From: Raffaelea ambrosiae
Taxonomy: Eukaryota > Ascomycota > Sordariomycetes > Ophiostomatales > Ophiostomataceae
Assembly: GCA_002778195.1 (NCBI GenBank)
Contig: PCDI01000001.1
Location: 310,001-374,000 of the forward strand
Direction of reading: 5' to 3'
DNA: 64,000 nt
The position numbers and the translations under genes are program-made. A model generated the notes under the pieces. That model saw only the letters and a list, made by a program, of their open reading frames with translations, had not been told where the DNA came from and ran no database searches. This document shows, piece by piece, positions 12,001-23,950 of the stretch (the stretch's first letter is position 1; the number at the start of each line of letters is the position of its first letter).

Positions 12001-14651
12001 AGGACAAAAAATGCCCTTTTGGCTCCCTTACGTTTTTGCCCATCCCTCCCTCCCTCACCCCGCAGGATCCTCGGTTTGTCGAGATCGCTGCGTTTCAGTG
12101 CATCCCCCTTTGGTCTGCACGGGCGCAGCACGCCTCTTGGTTGTATCTTAGTGTCCCTGCCACCGGAATTTCTTCCCTTTGGGCAGACCGGCGTCGAAGC
12201 CGGAAAACCCCCAATATTAAACGTACATTTTTTTCTGCACACACAGATTACGAGTAGTTTTTGTTAATTTTTTCTTATTTGGTCAGGCTCTCTCTGCACA
12301 GACACCAGGGCAATACTGCTGGGCACACTCACATGGAACGTGTGAGGGCAGACCAGGGGGTGGAATCTAGGGTGGCAGGAAAAAAATCGAGGGGGGGGGG
12401 GGGGGGGGGTATTTTGAGGGGAGGCCATAATACTGTAGGGTAATGTTCTGGAATGGATGAATCCACGCATCTGGGAATGGTCCCATAGAGAGCAAACAAA
12501 CAGGAAAGAGCAACTGCCATGGGTGTCAGACCCCCCAAAGCAGGGAAACGTGCAGAGCCCGCGCTTTCCTGTTGCGCATGTCTGGAACAGCAGAAGTAGC
12601 GCCCGCCAATGGGCGCTACAAAACACCGAGCATCGTTTTTCAATAGCCTTTTATTTTTCCTGGCCCTTGTTTACTCTCCTTGTACTACAAAGTATGTGTG
12701 CACGGGTCGGACAGCCATGATACGAAGACAGTCGTCGGCGCTGCGTTGGTGTGTGAGCCGACATGGCCTCTTTGGGCGGTTGTGTGGGCTGGTCTTGAGA
12801 TTAAACCCATTAACACCCCTGTCGCGCCCGCCAAGAAGGCTCCAAGCGTCTGCCGGTGTCTGCCAATGGACGGCCGTTCCCAGCCATCGGCCCCCAGTCC
12901 ACCATCCATGCGTTTTCGCTTTAGGCTTCTTTCGTCGCCCGTCTGAGATTCGGGAGGGCATCACTCGCTGTCTGCGAGGCAAGAGCATCACGACCGGCGT
13001 GCGGATATCGAGGCTGAGGCAAGAAAGAACACGGCAATCTTCTGAGGGCGTAGTCGCACGAAAACACGAAAATCTCGCCAAAAGCACTGCTCCAAAACAC
13101 CACAAACAACCACCACGACACATTATTAGAACCCGCGCAGGTCAACAGTGGCATCCAACTGGGACCCTGCAGCCATGGTTGGTTTCTAGATCAGCAGCCA
13201 ACCGAACGGCTCCAGCGCGAACGTCCCGCCTCGCCGTCCCGCCATTTGCGACATTGGAAAATTTCCTTATTTTCCCCCTCTACTTTGGTTCTGCTCTTTC
13301 TTCCTCTCCCTCCTTTTCTCTTTTTTTCTCCTTCTCCTTTCCCCTTCTCCTTTCCCCTCCTTCCAGGACTCCAGGACACGAAAGAAGAAACTTCAGGGAG
13401 GCCACGAAATCACAACTGGTACGTCTTCTGCCCACCCACTTTGCTGCTGCCATAACTGTTCCGGTTTGGCTGCCGCTTTTCTGCCGCTTTTCTGCCACTT
13501 GCCTGCCACATCCGCCCTCCATCCTCGTCTCACCAGTCCCCCATCTGGCCGTTTTTTCCCTCTCTGTGCGCATGACCTGTTTCCTTCAAAAGGTCACACC
13601 TCGCCCCCGGACCGTCAACCACACAGCCTCTGCCTGCCCGCCCGTTTCTATGACCACACCCTCTCTTTCTCTTGTCTGGCATAATTCTACCGCGTACTGT
13701 TCACCGCTCGCAGTGTCTGACTTCTCGCCGGTGATAGGCCCATCCATACACTGCACCGACCTGCAGAGCAGTCCGCCAAGTTTCGTCCACGCAGGTGTGT
13801 CACACAGCGCTACTCCGTTGCCTTCCCTCGTCTGCCCTGTCGCATGCGTTTCCCGTACACCCCTCTGTCTCTTTGAGCCCACCACCACACACACCCGTTC
13901 CTACACCTACCTACCCATTGCACCCTCTGCAAAGTGGGCGACCCAAGCCACCCCCCCCCCCCCCTCAAAAAAAACAAAACCAATCCTGCTCTGGACGGCG
14001 TCGCCTACCCGGGATCCCAAAGGCTCATTGGTTCCCTTATCTGTCTCCGCCCCCGCCCCTGCAGTCGCGAAAAAAAAAAAAGGAGAGAACCAGACACGGA
14101 CGAGAATTCAATAGGAGAGAGAACACAGCAAAACAAAAGAAAAAGAGGTTGCTCGTCCACGATACTGACCAGAGACCGGCACTGCAGGAACAGGACGATT
14201 TGACTTTGCGAACGATTCAACCCCCCCCCCCTCTCTCCCCCTCCCCTCTCCCTTGTTTTTATATAGTAGAGCGAGCGCTGCGATTATCACGCCGTTCTCT
14301 CACTCTAACCAGCAGGGCCCCCCTAAAGGACAGAGTTGCTGTCTTGTTTACATTCGTTTTCTTCCGGTTTCGCGCAGCATCGACTTGCCGCGACCTCGAC
14401 TCCCTCGACTTGTTGTGACGAGCCGAACTTAGCATCCACGAACCAGACCACCCTTGTCTCTTTGGATCACGACGACTCGGCAGTAGAACACCCCCCTGCT
14501 GCGCGCCTTTAACCATCTCCAACTTCTTTCTCCCTTCCAAAGATTTCTACGCCAGCTCTGATCCACTCGCCGACTACTTCTCGGTTCCTTCTTGCGTCCA
14601 TGAGTTTGACACCTGTTCTCGAGAGCACTGTCAGTTTGCGAGACAATCACG
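9082..14651. other. Gene-poor 5.6-kb divergent intergenic region
   Basis: This lies between the DUF7053 gene (-) and the giant repeat gene (+). It holds homopolymer G tracts (13 G at 11829-11841, 19 G at 12391-12409), a poly-C run near 13960, copies of the ACATAGTA motif (about 11613 and 11713), and long CT-rich leader DNA at about 13250-14560. A 501-codon open frame at 12609-14114 has no domain-like content and spans homopolymers, so I do not call it. The last 1.5 kb is probably the leader and promoter of the downstream gene. Confidence 0.5.
12391..12409 (+). repeat. Poly-G tract (19 G)
   Basis: This is an uninterrupted run of 19 guanines, the longest of several G or C tracts in this window. 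Its length may be inexact because such runs are error-prone. Confidence 0.9.
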
Positions 14652-15867
14652 ATGGCCGCAGCCAAACTTTTGGTGTCTCGCCTCGACGGCGCAGCCACAG
14701 AAAACGCTGGACCTGGCTGGCTAACGACCAGACATGGGAAGAGGACGATTGGGTGGGATGATATTGGAGACGACAACTGCACCGTGCCGTGGACCGCCGA
14801 GGATGTGCGCTTGCGCCTGCGCTGCATTGCAACAGCCTGGCGCCAACTTAGGGTAAGACTTATTTTTCTCAACCCGTGTTCTGCGAGTCCTCTGTTTTGG
14901 ACTTCTTGCCTTGTATTGTCTTGCGTTTATTCTTTTCCTCTTCTTTCTCTTGATGCTATGCCCGTGTGGCGTTGCTATGCGAAGATTGCATTATGTGTAT
15001 ATATTGCGTTTCTTTCTGCTCCAACTATGCGTGTTTTGTTTTGCGTTTGTTCTCTGCGCTGGGACAACATTGTGCCTGGTCGCAAAAGCTATCGGCGTGC
15101 TGCCAAGGCGCCCCGTTGCGAAGTTGTCACGCCTCCAATTTCACGATGTTTCCTGGTGTTCTTTTTTCTGGTCTTTTTCAATGTGCCTCTCCCCCCATAC
15201 TTGGCTCTGAAGAGCACTGTCTTTGTTCTTGTTTTGCACAGAAAATCGTGTGTGTTGAGCAATGAATCCCGTTGTCGCGTGCTCTCTCTCGTTGGCAAGG
15301 GAGTTGCTTCCTCTTCACTTCCCGGCCCCTATGTGCGGCTGCACGCTGCGCATTAACCCAACCCATGTGTCACTAGCTCTGCCGTCATGCATGTAAACGC
15401 TGGTTTATATCGACACCCTCACGGTTCGCCCGGGGGGGGGGGGGGGGGTTGAATCTGACATGGCCCACGATTGCTAATTGTTCTGCGTATTCAGAGCCCT
15501 TCTACAGCAATGAAGACAACGAAAGTCGACCAGCAGGAACCCTGCAAATCACTCATCTTACCGAGTATTTCCCCGAAGTGGGCGCGCAAGTTGTCCGCGC
15601 CTTGCGCATCCGAGCCTGAGTTGCCAGATGACGTACCCCTCCCCGACCCAAACCAGACCGACGCTCACCCAATCGAGCGCCAGTCTCTCTCTGACCGTGC
15701 CTTTGTCGACCAACCGACAGGAAGCCGATCTGCCCGGCGCAAGAGATCGACCGACAGAGATCTATTTGTCGATCCCAGTATGGATAGCCACGTCGATTTC
15801 TCTTCTTCCGACGGCTTCTGGCAAGCCGCCAAGAAGAAGAAGAAGGGCCAGACGTTTAATTGGGCCG

Positions 15868-15966
<99 letters not shown>

Positions 15967-18900
15967 GTGGCGGAGACGAAGGTGACAAGAAGGACACCAA
16001 CGGTAGCGACCAGAATAAGGATACCGGTGGCAGCGGTGATGGCGACAAAGACAAAAACAACGATGCTTCCAATCTCGATGACGGTTGGGGTTTCACAGCC
16101 ACCACCAACAAGAAAAAGAAGGGCAAGAAGAATACGTTTTCTTTTGACGAGGAGGAAAAAAAGGAGGAGAAGAACAACTCGTTTCTCCCAGACATCCCTA
16201 CCTCGGGAGAATTTGATACTTTCCAGGAGATTAAGCTCGGTGATCCTGGTACTTCTTTCGATATCGGGTTGGATTCAAGCACGACTAACAAAAGTGCATG
16301 GGGTTCCGCGTGGAACACTGGATCGTCCTGGGGAACTGGCGGTTCTAAAACCGCGTCTGCGCTGGATATTAAATCCCCGGAAGAAAGGAAAGAGGAGGTA
16401 GACGCGAATCCTTGGAGCATGAATCGTCCCAGACCGAAGAAAAAGAAGCAGATATCCAGTTTCGGCGCTTTCGACGAGGCCGAAGAAGGTGGCGAGGGAA
16501 CAACTTTCGGCAACGACAACAAAGACGACGACAAGAAGGATGACGACTTTGGCTTCGGCAGCTTCACCACTGCTACCAGCAAGAAGGATAAGAAGAAGAA
16601 GACAAGCGTCTGGGATATGGACTCCGTTGACGAAAAAAAGGAAGACCTACTATCCAACAGCCAGGATGCTACCGGGGACGACGCCTTCGGTGCTTGGGGC
16701 GTTGTCGGCAACAAGAAAAAGAAGGTAGAGACCTTACCTGAGCCAGAAGACAAGAATGAAGATCCCGTGGACGACTGGTTCGCGCCAGGCCCTGAGAAAG
16801 ACAAGAAGAAGAAGAAGGGCGCTGCAGTCATCATGGAAGAACCCGAAACCAAGGCAGACGAAGCCATGGCGACTAAGGAACATGAACCAGAACCAATCAA
16901 TGACTTTTGGGGGACAGCTACGACCAAGAAATCCAAAAAGAAGGGAAAGAACAACGTCACGAGCAACATCTTTGATTTTGAGCCAGAAAAGGAACCCGAG
17001 CCCGAAGTAACGCCAAAGCAAGTAGAACCGGAACCGGAACGGAAGGAGGACTCTGCCAGCTGGGGCGTCTGGAGCCTGGGAAAGAAAACCAAGAAGGCCA
17101 AGGAGCCGGAGCCAGAGCCAGAACCGGAGCCGGAGCCGAAGAAGCAGCCTAGCCCAGAACCGATGGCTGACGAAGATTGGGGATGGGGCGTAACGACCAA
17201 GAAAAAGAAGAAAGGCAAAGCAGTCAAGTCTGAACCGTCCAAGGAACCGGATCCCGTCCCGAATCCAGAACCGGAACCGGAGCCTGAACCGGAAGCAGAG
17301 AAGGAAGAGGAAGATGGCGGCTTCTGGTCTTCATTTTCGAAGAAGGACAAGAAAAAGAAGAACGCCGACCTACAGCCTACAACCAAGGACACCAACACCA
17401 CTTCTTTTGACGACGATTTTGACTTCTTTGGAAGTAAGAAAAGCAAGAAGAAGGGCGACTTGGCCGAGGACGTCGCTGGCACCAACCCGCTGGAGGAAAC
17501 GACAAAGGACAGCACCTTCAACGACTTCGACTTTGGATTGCCCACGGCGACGTCCAAAAAGAAGAAGAAGGGGAAGAATGCTGATTTTGAGATTGAGCCT
17601 GAACCCGCAGAGGCCGAACTGGAGCCGAAGCATGCAGCTGACGACATATTTCCTTCTTTCGTCACACTCAACAAGAAGGACAAAAAGAAGAAGGGCAAGT
17701 ATGACGAGCCAGAGCCGGAGCCCCTGAAGGATCCCGAACCGGAACCGTCAAAGGTTGAAGAGGACGACCTTTGGGGATTCAGCACTTCAAAGAAGGACAA
17801 AAAGAAGAAATCAAAGGCCGCTGCAGAATCCGTCAAAGACCCGGAGCCTGCACCTGACGCTGCCAAGGACACAAAGGCTGCTGATGATGATCTGGGCTTC
17901 AGCGTCACAACCAAGAAGTCCAAGAAGAAGAAAGGCAAGGTTGTTGAACCCGAGCCGGAGCCGGAGCCGGAGCCGGAAAAGGAAGCCGAACCGGAAGCCG
18001 AACCAGAGCCTGAAGCCGAACCCGCCAAGGATGATGACGACTGGGGTTTCGCCTGGGGGAAAAAGGACAGAAAGAAGGCAAAGGCTGCCGACGCCACATC
18101 TGCGAAGGGGACCAAAGCTGACCCGGAACCAGAGCCGGCACCTGCGCCAGAAGCTCCGCCCTCTAAGGGATCTTTTTTTTCCAGCATCTGGGCAACAGCA
18201 ACTGGAAGAAAGTCCGCTGAACCAGCGCCAGAACCGGAGCCAGAACCTGAACCGAAAGTTGAGCCGGAGCCGGAACCGGAACCGGAACCTGTCAAGGAAG
18301 AGAAGGAGGCCGACATTTGGGGGGGTTCTGCGTGGGGAACAACAACAAAGGGCAAGAAGAAGAAGAACAAGAAGACCGACCCTGCACCGGAACCCGTGCC
18401 AGAGCCGGAACTCGAGAAGGAGAAGCCAGCTGAGGAGGACGAGTTTTTTGGAGGATGGGGTACCACAACGAAGAAAGACAAGAAAAAGAAAGGCAAGAAA
18501 GACGTCGAATCTGTCAAAGAACCTGATCCGGAACCAGAAGCCGATCCGGAGCCTGAGCCGGTGGTGGAACCAGAACACGACCCACCAAATAAGGAAGAGG
18601 AGGAAGACACATGGGGCTTTGGTTTGTCTAAAAAGGAAAAGAAGAAGAAGTCCAAGGCGGCGGCAGCTGCAGCTACAGCGGCTGCCGTTGCTGAAGCGGA
18701 GCTTAAGCCGGAACCTGAACCTGAACCAGAGAAGAAGGAGGAAGACGATCTGTGGGGATTCACGACCTCGAAGAAAGACAAGAAGAAGAAGGGAAAGAAA
18801 ACTGACCCCGAGCCCGAACCCGAGCTTACACCCGAGCCTGAGCCCGAGCCTGAAGCCGACTTCGAACCCACCAAGAAAGAAGCGGACGATGACCTGTGGG

Positions 18901-21900
18901 GATTCTCGACCTCGAAGAAGGATAAGAAAAAGAAAAGCAAGAAGGTCGACCCCGAGCCTGAACCCGAGCCTGAGCCTGAACCCGAGATCGAGCCTGAAGC
19001 CGACCCCGAACCCACCAGGAAAGAAGCAGACNNNNNNNNNNNNNNNNNNNNNNNNNNNNNNNNNNNNNNNNNNNNNNNNNNNNNNNNNNNNNNNNNNNNN
19101 NNNNNNNNNNNNNNNNNNNNNNNNNNNNNNNNNNNNNNNNNNNNNNNNNNNNNNNNNNNNNNNNNNNNNNNNNNNNNNNNNNNNNNNNNNNNNNNNNNNN
19201 NNNNNNNNNNNNNNNNNNNNNNNNNNNNNNNNNNNNNNNNNNNNNNNNNNNNNNNNNNNNNNNNNNNNNNNNNNNNNNNNNNNNNNNNNNNNNNNNNNNN
19301 NNNNNNNNNNNNNNNNNNNNNNNNNNNNNNNNNNNNNNNNNNNNNNNNNNNNNNNNNNNNNNNNNNNNNNNNNNNNNNNNNNNNNNNNNNNNNNNNNNNN
19401 NNNNNNNNNNNNNNNNNNNNNNNNNNNNNNNNNNNNNNNNNNNNNNNNNNNNNNNNNNNNNNNNNNNNNNNNNNNNNNNNNNNNNNNNNNNNNNNNNNNN
19501 NNNNNNNNNNNNNNNNNNNNNNNNNNNNNNNNNTGAAGCCGACCCCGAACCCACCAGGAAAGAAGCAGACGATAGCCTATGGGGATTCTCGACCTCGAAG
19601 AAAGACAAGAAGAAGAAAAGCAAGAAGACCGACCCTGAGCCTGAGCTCGAGCTTGAAGCCGACCCCGAACCCACCAAGAAAGAAGCAGACGATGACTTGT
19701 GGGGATTCTCGACCTCCAAAAAAGACAAGAAGAAGAAGAAGTCCGATCCTGAACCTAAGCCCACACCCGAACTGGAACCAGAGCTCGAAACCGTTAAAGA
19801 AGCAGACGACGACCTGTGGGGATTCTCGACCTCTAAGAAAGACAAGAAGAAGAAGAGCAAGAAGGCTGATCCTGAACCTGAGCCCTCGCCCGAACCGGAG
19901 CCAGAGTCAGAGCCTGTTCAAAAGGAGGTAGAGGACGATTTATGGGGCTTCGCGACTTCGAAGAAAGATAAGAAGAAGAAGAAAGGTGTTGTTGAGGAGA
20001 CGAAGAAGGAAGAGGCTGCTTCCGATCCGCCACCGATCGAGGCCAACTGGGACGATGTGTGGGGCTCCACCAGCAAAAAAGACAAGAAGAAGAAGGCCAA
20101 AGACGATGCCTCAACAAACGGAGACAGCAACAAGACTGCCATGGAGACTGCCGACGATGAATGGAGTGGCTGGGGCACTGCGACGAAGAGCAAGAAGAAG
20201 AGCAAGAAGACCACTGTTGACACCTGGGATGAGCCCGAGAAGACAGAGGATACGTCTAAAGACAAGAAAAGCAAGACCACGGATGATAGCTTTGACTTCT
20301 TCGACGGCCTTGACAGCAAGACAGACAAGAAGAAAAAGAAGGACGACACCAAGGAAGATTCTCACACAGAGCACCCAGCCGACGAACCAGATGACAACCT
20401 CTGGGGCATTGCGACTACGAAGAAAAAGAAAAAGGCTACAGATACCGCTAGTACGTCTGAAGTTATTGAGGAAGAGAAGGCTACGAAAGAGGAAGTTAAG
20501 CAGGATGACGATTCTTGGGGTGGCTGGGGGATTACGACGACGAAGAAGAAAAAGAAGGGCAAGGCTGCAAAGGAGGCAGAACCAGCGCCACCGCCCCCCA
20601 CGCCGCCGTTTGAGGATGAAGAGCCGGAAGCCGACGTCAATCTCTTGGACGAAGACCCGATTCCCCTGTCCAAATCCAAGTCCAAAGATTCCAAGGCTTC
20701 CAAGGAGGACAAGAAGAAAGAGAAGGAGCCCAAGCTGAGCAAGAAAGAACTTGAAAAGCTGGAGAAGGAGAAGAAGAAGGCAGAGAAAGAGAGGGAGAAG
20801 AAAGAGGCACAGGAAGCAAGGGAGGCAGAGGAGCGCGCGGCTCGCGAAGCAGAGGAGCAGGCGGCGCGGGACGCCGAAGAAGCGGCACAGCGGGACGCCG
20901 AGGAGAAAGCACGCATCGAGGCAGAAGAGCAGGCAGCACGTGAGGCTGCAGCCACCAAGATCGAAGAGGAGGAAAAGAGAATGGCCGTGCTCCAAGGAAA
21001 GCTGGACAAGGGCCGTAAGCTCAACAGGAAGGAGCAGCGGGAGTTCGACGCGCTAACAGAAAGCGCCGATAAGCGCGCCGATGAGGTTGCCACTAAGGAA
21101 GCCGAAGAGGCTGCAGCTCGTGAGGCAGAAGAAAATGCCGAACGCGAACGCGAGGAGGCTGAGGCTGCCGAGGCTGCGAAAAAGTCCAAGCCTAAATCCA
21201 AGTCCAAGGACAAAGAGAAGGAGAAGGCACAAGACGACAAGGACAAGGATATCGACATGGACAAGGACAAGAAAGCCAAGGGTGACAAGAAAGAGAAGAG
21301 CAGCAAGAAGGACAAGAAGGCCAAAGGAAACGACGAAGACGATGACCTATTCAAAGACCTGGAGGACGACTTGATCAACCTCAGCCCAGAGCAGGTCGAG
21401 GAGATCCTGGCGCCCAAGAACGACTCGTTCAGCTTCTGGAGCTCATCGAAGAAGTCGTCTTCCCCAGCTTCTGACAAGAAGAAATCGGTGCCTGAGGCCG
21501 ACGCATCTGGCGCTAGCACCAAGACGGCTGGTGCCGAGGCAAAGAGCAAGGGGCTGGATGATGAGTCAGCGAAGGTTCTGGAATCCACAAAGGACGCTAA
21601 GAGCGCAAAGGCCAACAAGTCAAGCTCGAAGAAGGCTAGCGCTGTTGGGGAGGAGACCAAGGACGCGCCACCTGTCGCGAATGCGCCTCCTCCCCCATCT
21701 TCTAGCAAAACCAAAAAGGTCAGCGGGAAGCTTTCGGATCGCATCAAAGTCTTCGAGGCCACCGCCGACCGAGACGACGAGCCAATCCTCGACGTCCAGC
21801 CGATTTCCCTTCCGCCGCCTCCACCTGCCACCGAGCTGACTCCTCCGCCATCCGACAAGGATAAGAAGAAGAGCTCGAAAAAGGTCAACAGGGAGAAAGA

Positions 21901-23950
21901 GGCCAAAGAGATAAAGGAGACCAAGGAGACCAAGGAGACCAAAGAGACAAAAGAAAGCAAAGAGATTAAGGAGCCCACCAAGGAGGGTGGCAAAGAATCC
22001 AAAAAGGAGTCCAAAAAGGAGTCCAAAAAGGAGGCCACAAAAGACGCGGGCAAACCCGGAAAGGACAAGGCCCCTGTTCGCGCCAGCGAAGACGACCCCG
22101 AACCTGCCGCGAAGTCGTCCTCGAAGAAGGGCGCGTCGCGGTGGTCGTTCGCGTCTCCGCTGAGCTTGTCTGCGGAAGAAAATGACGACGTCGGCGACGC
22201 GAAGCCAAAAAAGAAGAGCGTCAAGGTCGTCGAGGACGAGGTTGTGGAGGAGCTAGACATGGCACCTCTCAAGAAGGCTGCAAAAAAGTCCACCAGTCCC
22301 AGCGGGAAGTCCAAGTCTAAATCCGAGTCCTCTCCAGCGACACCGCCTCCGCCTGCTGTCCCGGCCCCCCCCCCGACACCGCCGGCCGAGCCCAAGACCG
22401 TCAAGAAGGAGCGGGCCAAGATCAGCCGCGAAGGTTCGTCCTGGGGCATGTGGACAACATCCACGCCACCACCCGCCGACAAGCGGGAGGCCAAGGCTTC
22501 GTCGTCATCCAAGCACAAGTCCGACTCCAAGAGGGCCGACGGTGCCAACAGCAGCAAGAAGACCAGGGAAGAAAAGCCATCGTCGTCCAAAGACTCATCG
22601 TCGTCAGACAAGGGCGAACGCCGTGAGAAGCATGACAGGTCCAAGGACAAAGACAAGGAAACACCGCTGAAGGCATTGCGACGCCAGAGCGTCTTCTCCA
22701 GCACACCGCCTCTCTCGCGCTCCATGTCCACGCGCGAGAAGCGCCACAGCGTCAGCGGCAGCGCTGGCAAGTCGTCCCGGCGCAACTCGGTCGACATGTC
22801 TCACGGCATCGCTTCTCCTCCACCAGAACCCATGGAGATCTCTGCCAAAGCCGCCAAGATCCTCGGTGTTGGCCGTGCTACACCCTCTGCCGACAAATCA
22901 GAACGGCGCAAGTCCAGAGTGAGTACCGAAATGCCCATGGCTGTGACTCGCACCCTCAATAATCACAAGGCATCACATGCACTAACCGCTTCTCTTTCTC
23001 TTCTGCAGCACCATCACGACGAAGTCATGACTGATGCACCCGCGGCATCTACCCCCCTCAAGCGCTCCGACTCTGCGGCTAAGCGGACATCTGGCATTGG
23101 TGGCTTCTTTGGCAAGATGAGCGCCTCACCCGAGGCGCGTCCAGAACCCAAGCGGCGCAGCACCACGGACGGTGACGAAGCCAGCGCCACCATCGACGCC
23201 GAACAAGAAGCCCGTCGTGCTCGCCGGGCTGCTCGTCGCGCCGAGAAGGAAGCCACTGAGCGTGCTGCTGAAGAAGCCCGCCGTGCCAAAGACGAAGAAC
23301 GCCGTGAGCGTCGGCGCAGGCACGAAGAGGCGGAAGAGGCCCGCAGACATGAGGAACGCGAGGCGCGTCGTGCTGAACGGCGTGCGCTCAAGGAGAAGTC
23401 AGACCGTCGGGCCACCGCCGAACAAGCTGCTGAACAAGAGCGGGCAGAACGCCGTCGTCTTCGCAAGGAACGCGAGCGGGAGGAGGCCGAGGCAGAAGCC
23501 CGCCGTGCGGCGCGACATGCACGACGGAAAGCGGAAGCACAGACGATGGAACCCGATCGAGACGAGGACGAAGCTCGTCGTCGCCGCCGTGCTGAGAGAG
23601 CCGAGAGGCATGCAGCTCGTGAGGCTGCCGGCCACAAGAGCTCCTCGAGGCGACACACCGTCGACGATGACCGCCACGCGCACTCCAAAGAGAGGTCAGA
23701 CAAGCGCGGCTCCAAAGCGAGCTGGCCACACTCGGGCACCTCGTCGTGGGTTAAAGAGCACTCGGAAGCTCCCCCCCCACCCCCGGACGCCGGCCCTTCT
23801 TCTGCCATTGACGGTGGCGACGACGACCGCAAGCGCAAGTCACGCCGTGAAGAGCGCGAGCGCCGAGTTGTGGAAGAAGCCGTTGAGCCCGCGCCTCCGG
23901 CAGACAGTGGACGGGGTGGAGGTGGCTGGTGGAAGAAAATCACTGGCTGA
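14652..23950 (+). CDS. Giant polyampholyte repeat protein (WGF / KKDKKKK / EPEP modules), interrupted by an assembly gap
   Basis: I do not recognise a named family. Proposed exons are 14652-14852, 15495-22918 (crossing the N-gap) and 23009-23950. Intron 1 (642 bp) has GTAAGA..TTCAG and a GCTAAT branch-like site. Intron 2 (90 bp, 22919-23008) has GTGAGT..TGCAG and CTAAC, and is stop-free and in frame. If the gap is closed by overlapping its identical flanks, the product is about 2,675 aa. It contains, in order, a short N-terminal region, an Asn32 tract, and about 30 modules of acidic DDxWGF + lysine block (KKDKKKK) + (EP)n. These are followed by a Glu/Ala/Arg coiled-coil region, KETKET repeats, a Pro/Ser-rich part, a second Arg/Glu/Ala helix-rich part and a GGGGWWKKITG end. 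It is extremely charged and probably a scaffold or phase-separating protein, but function is unknown. The 5' frame is uncertain: an alternative frame is protein-like in both early exons. Confidence 0.7.
15432..15448 (+). repeat. Poly-G tract inside the first intron of the giant gene
   Basis: A run of 17 G lies about 45 bp upstream of the proposed acceptor at 15494. Confidence 0.85.
15870..15965 (+). repeat. (AAC)n microsatellite encoding polyasparagine
   Basis: There are 31 AAC codons and one AAT, in frame, giving 32 consecutive Asn within the giant protein. The near-pure codon use points to recent slippage expansion. Confidence 0.97.
16081..20575 (+). repeat. Degenerate tandem modules WGF-KKDKKKK-(EP)n
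   Basis: About 21 modules precede the N-gap and 9 follow it. Early copies are divergent (for example WGFTATTNKKKKGKK, FDFFGSKKSKKKGD). Copies flanking the gap are nearly identical (DDLWGFSTSKKDKKKKSKK, then DPEPEPEPEPE), indicating recent local duplication. The EP blocks vary in length. Confidence 0.9.
19032..19533. other. Assembly gap (502 N) inside the repeat gene
   Basis: The 37 bases immediately before the gap (18995-19031) and after it (19534-19570) are identical. Removing the Ns and one copy keeps a single open frame through to 23950. The true gap is probably an unresolved overlap or a collapsed repeat. Confidence 0.95.

Noticed and set aside
12609..14114. 501-codon plus-strand open frame
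   Set aside because: Translation runs through poly-C, poly-A and CT-rich leader DNA with no recognisable segment; it is long by chance because of low T-first stop content.
15665..19015. 1116-codon minus-strand frame opposite the EP/lysine repeat gene
   Set aside because: Ser/Gly/Phe repeats are simply the reverse complement of the EP and KKK codons.
20362..22797. 811-codon minus-strand frame
   Set aside because: Antisense shadow of Lys/Glu/Ser-rich coding sequence.
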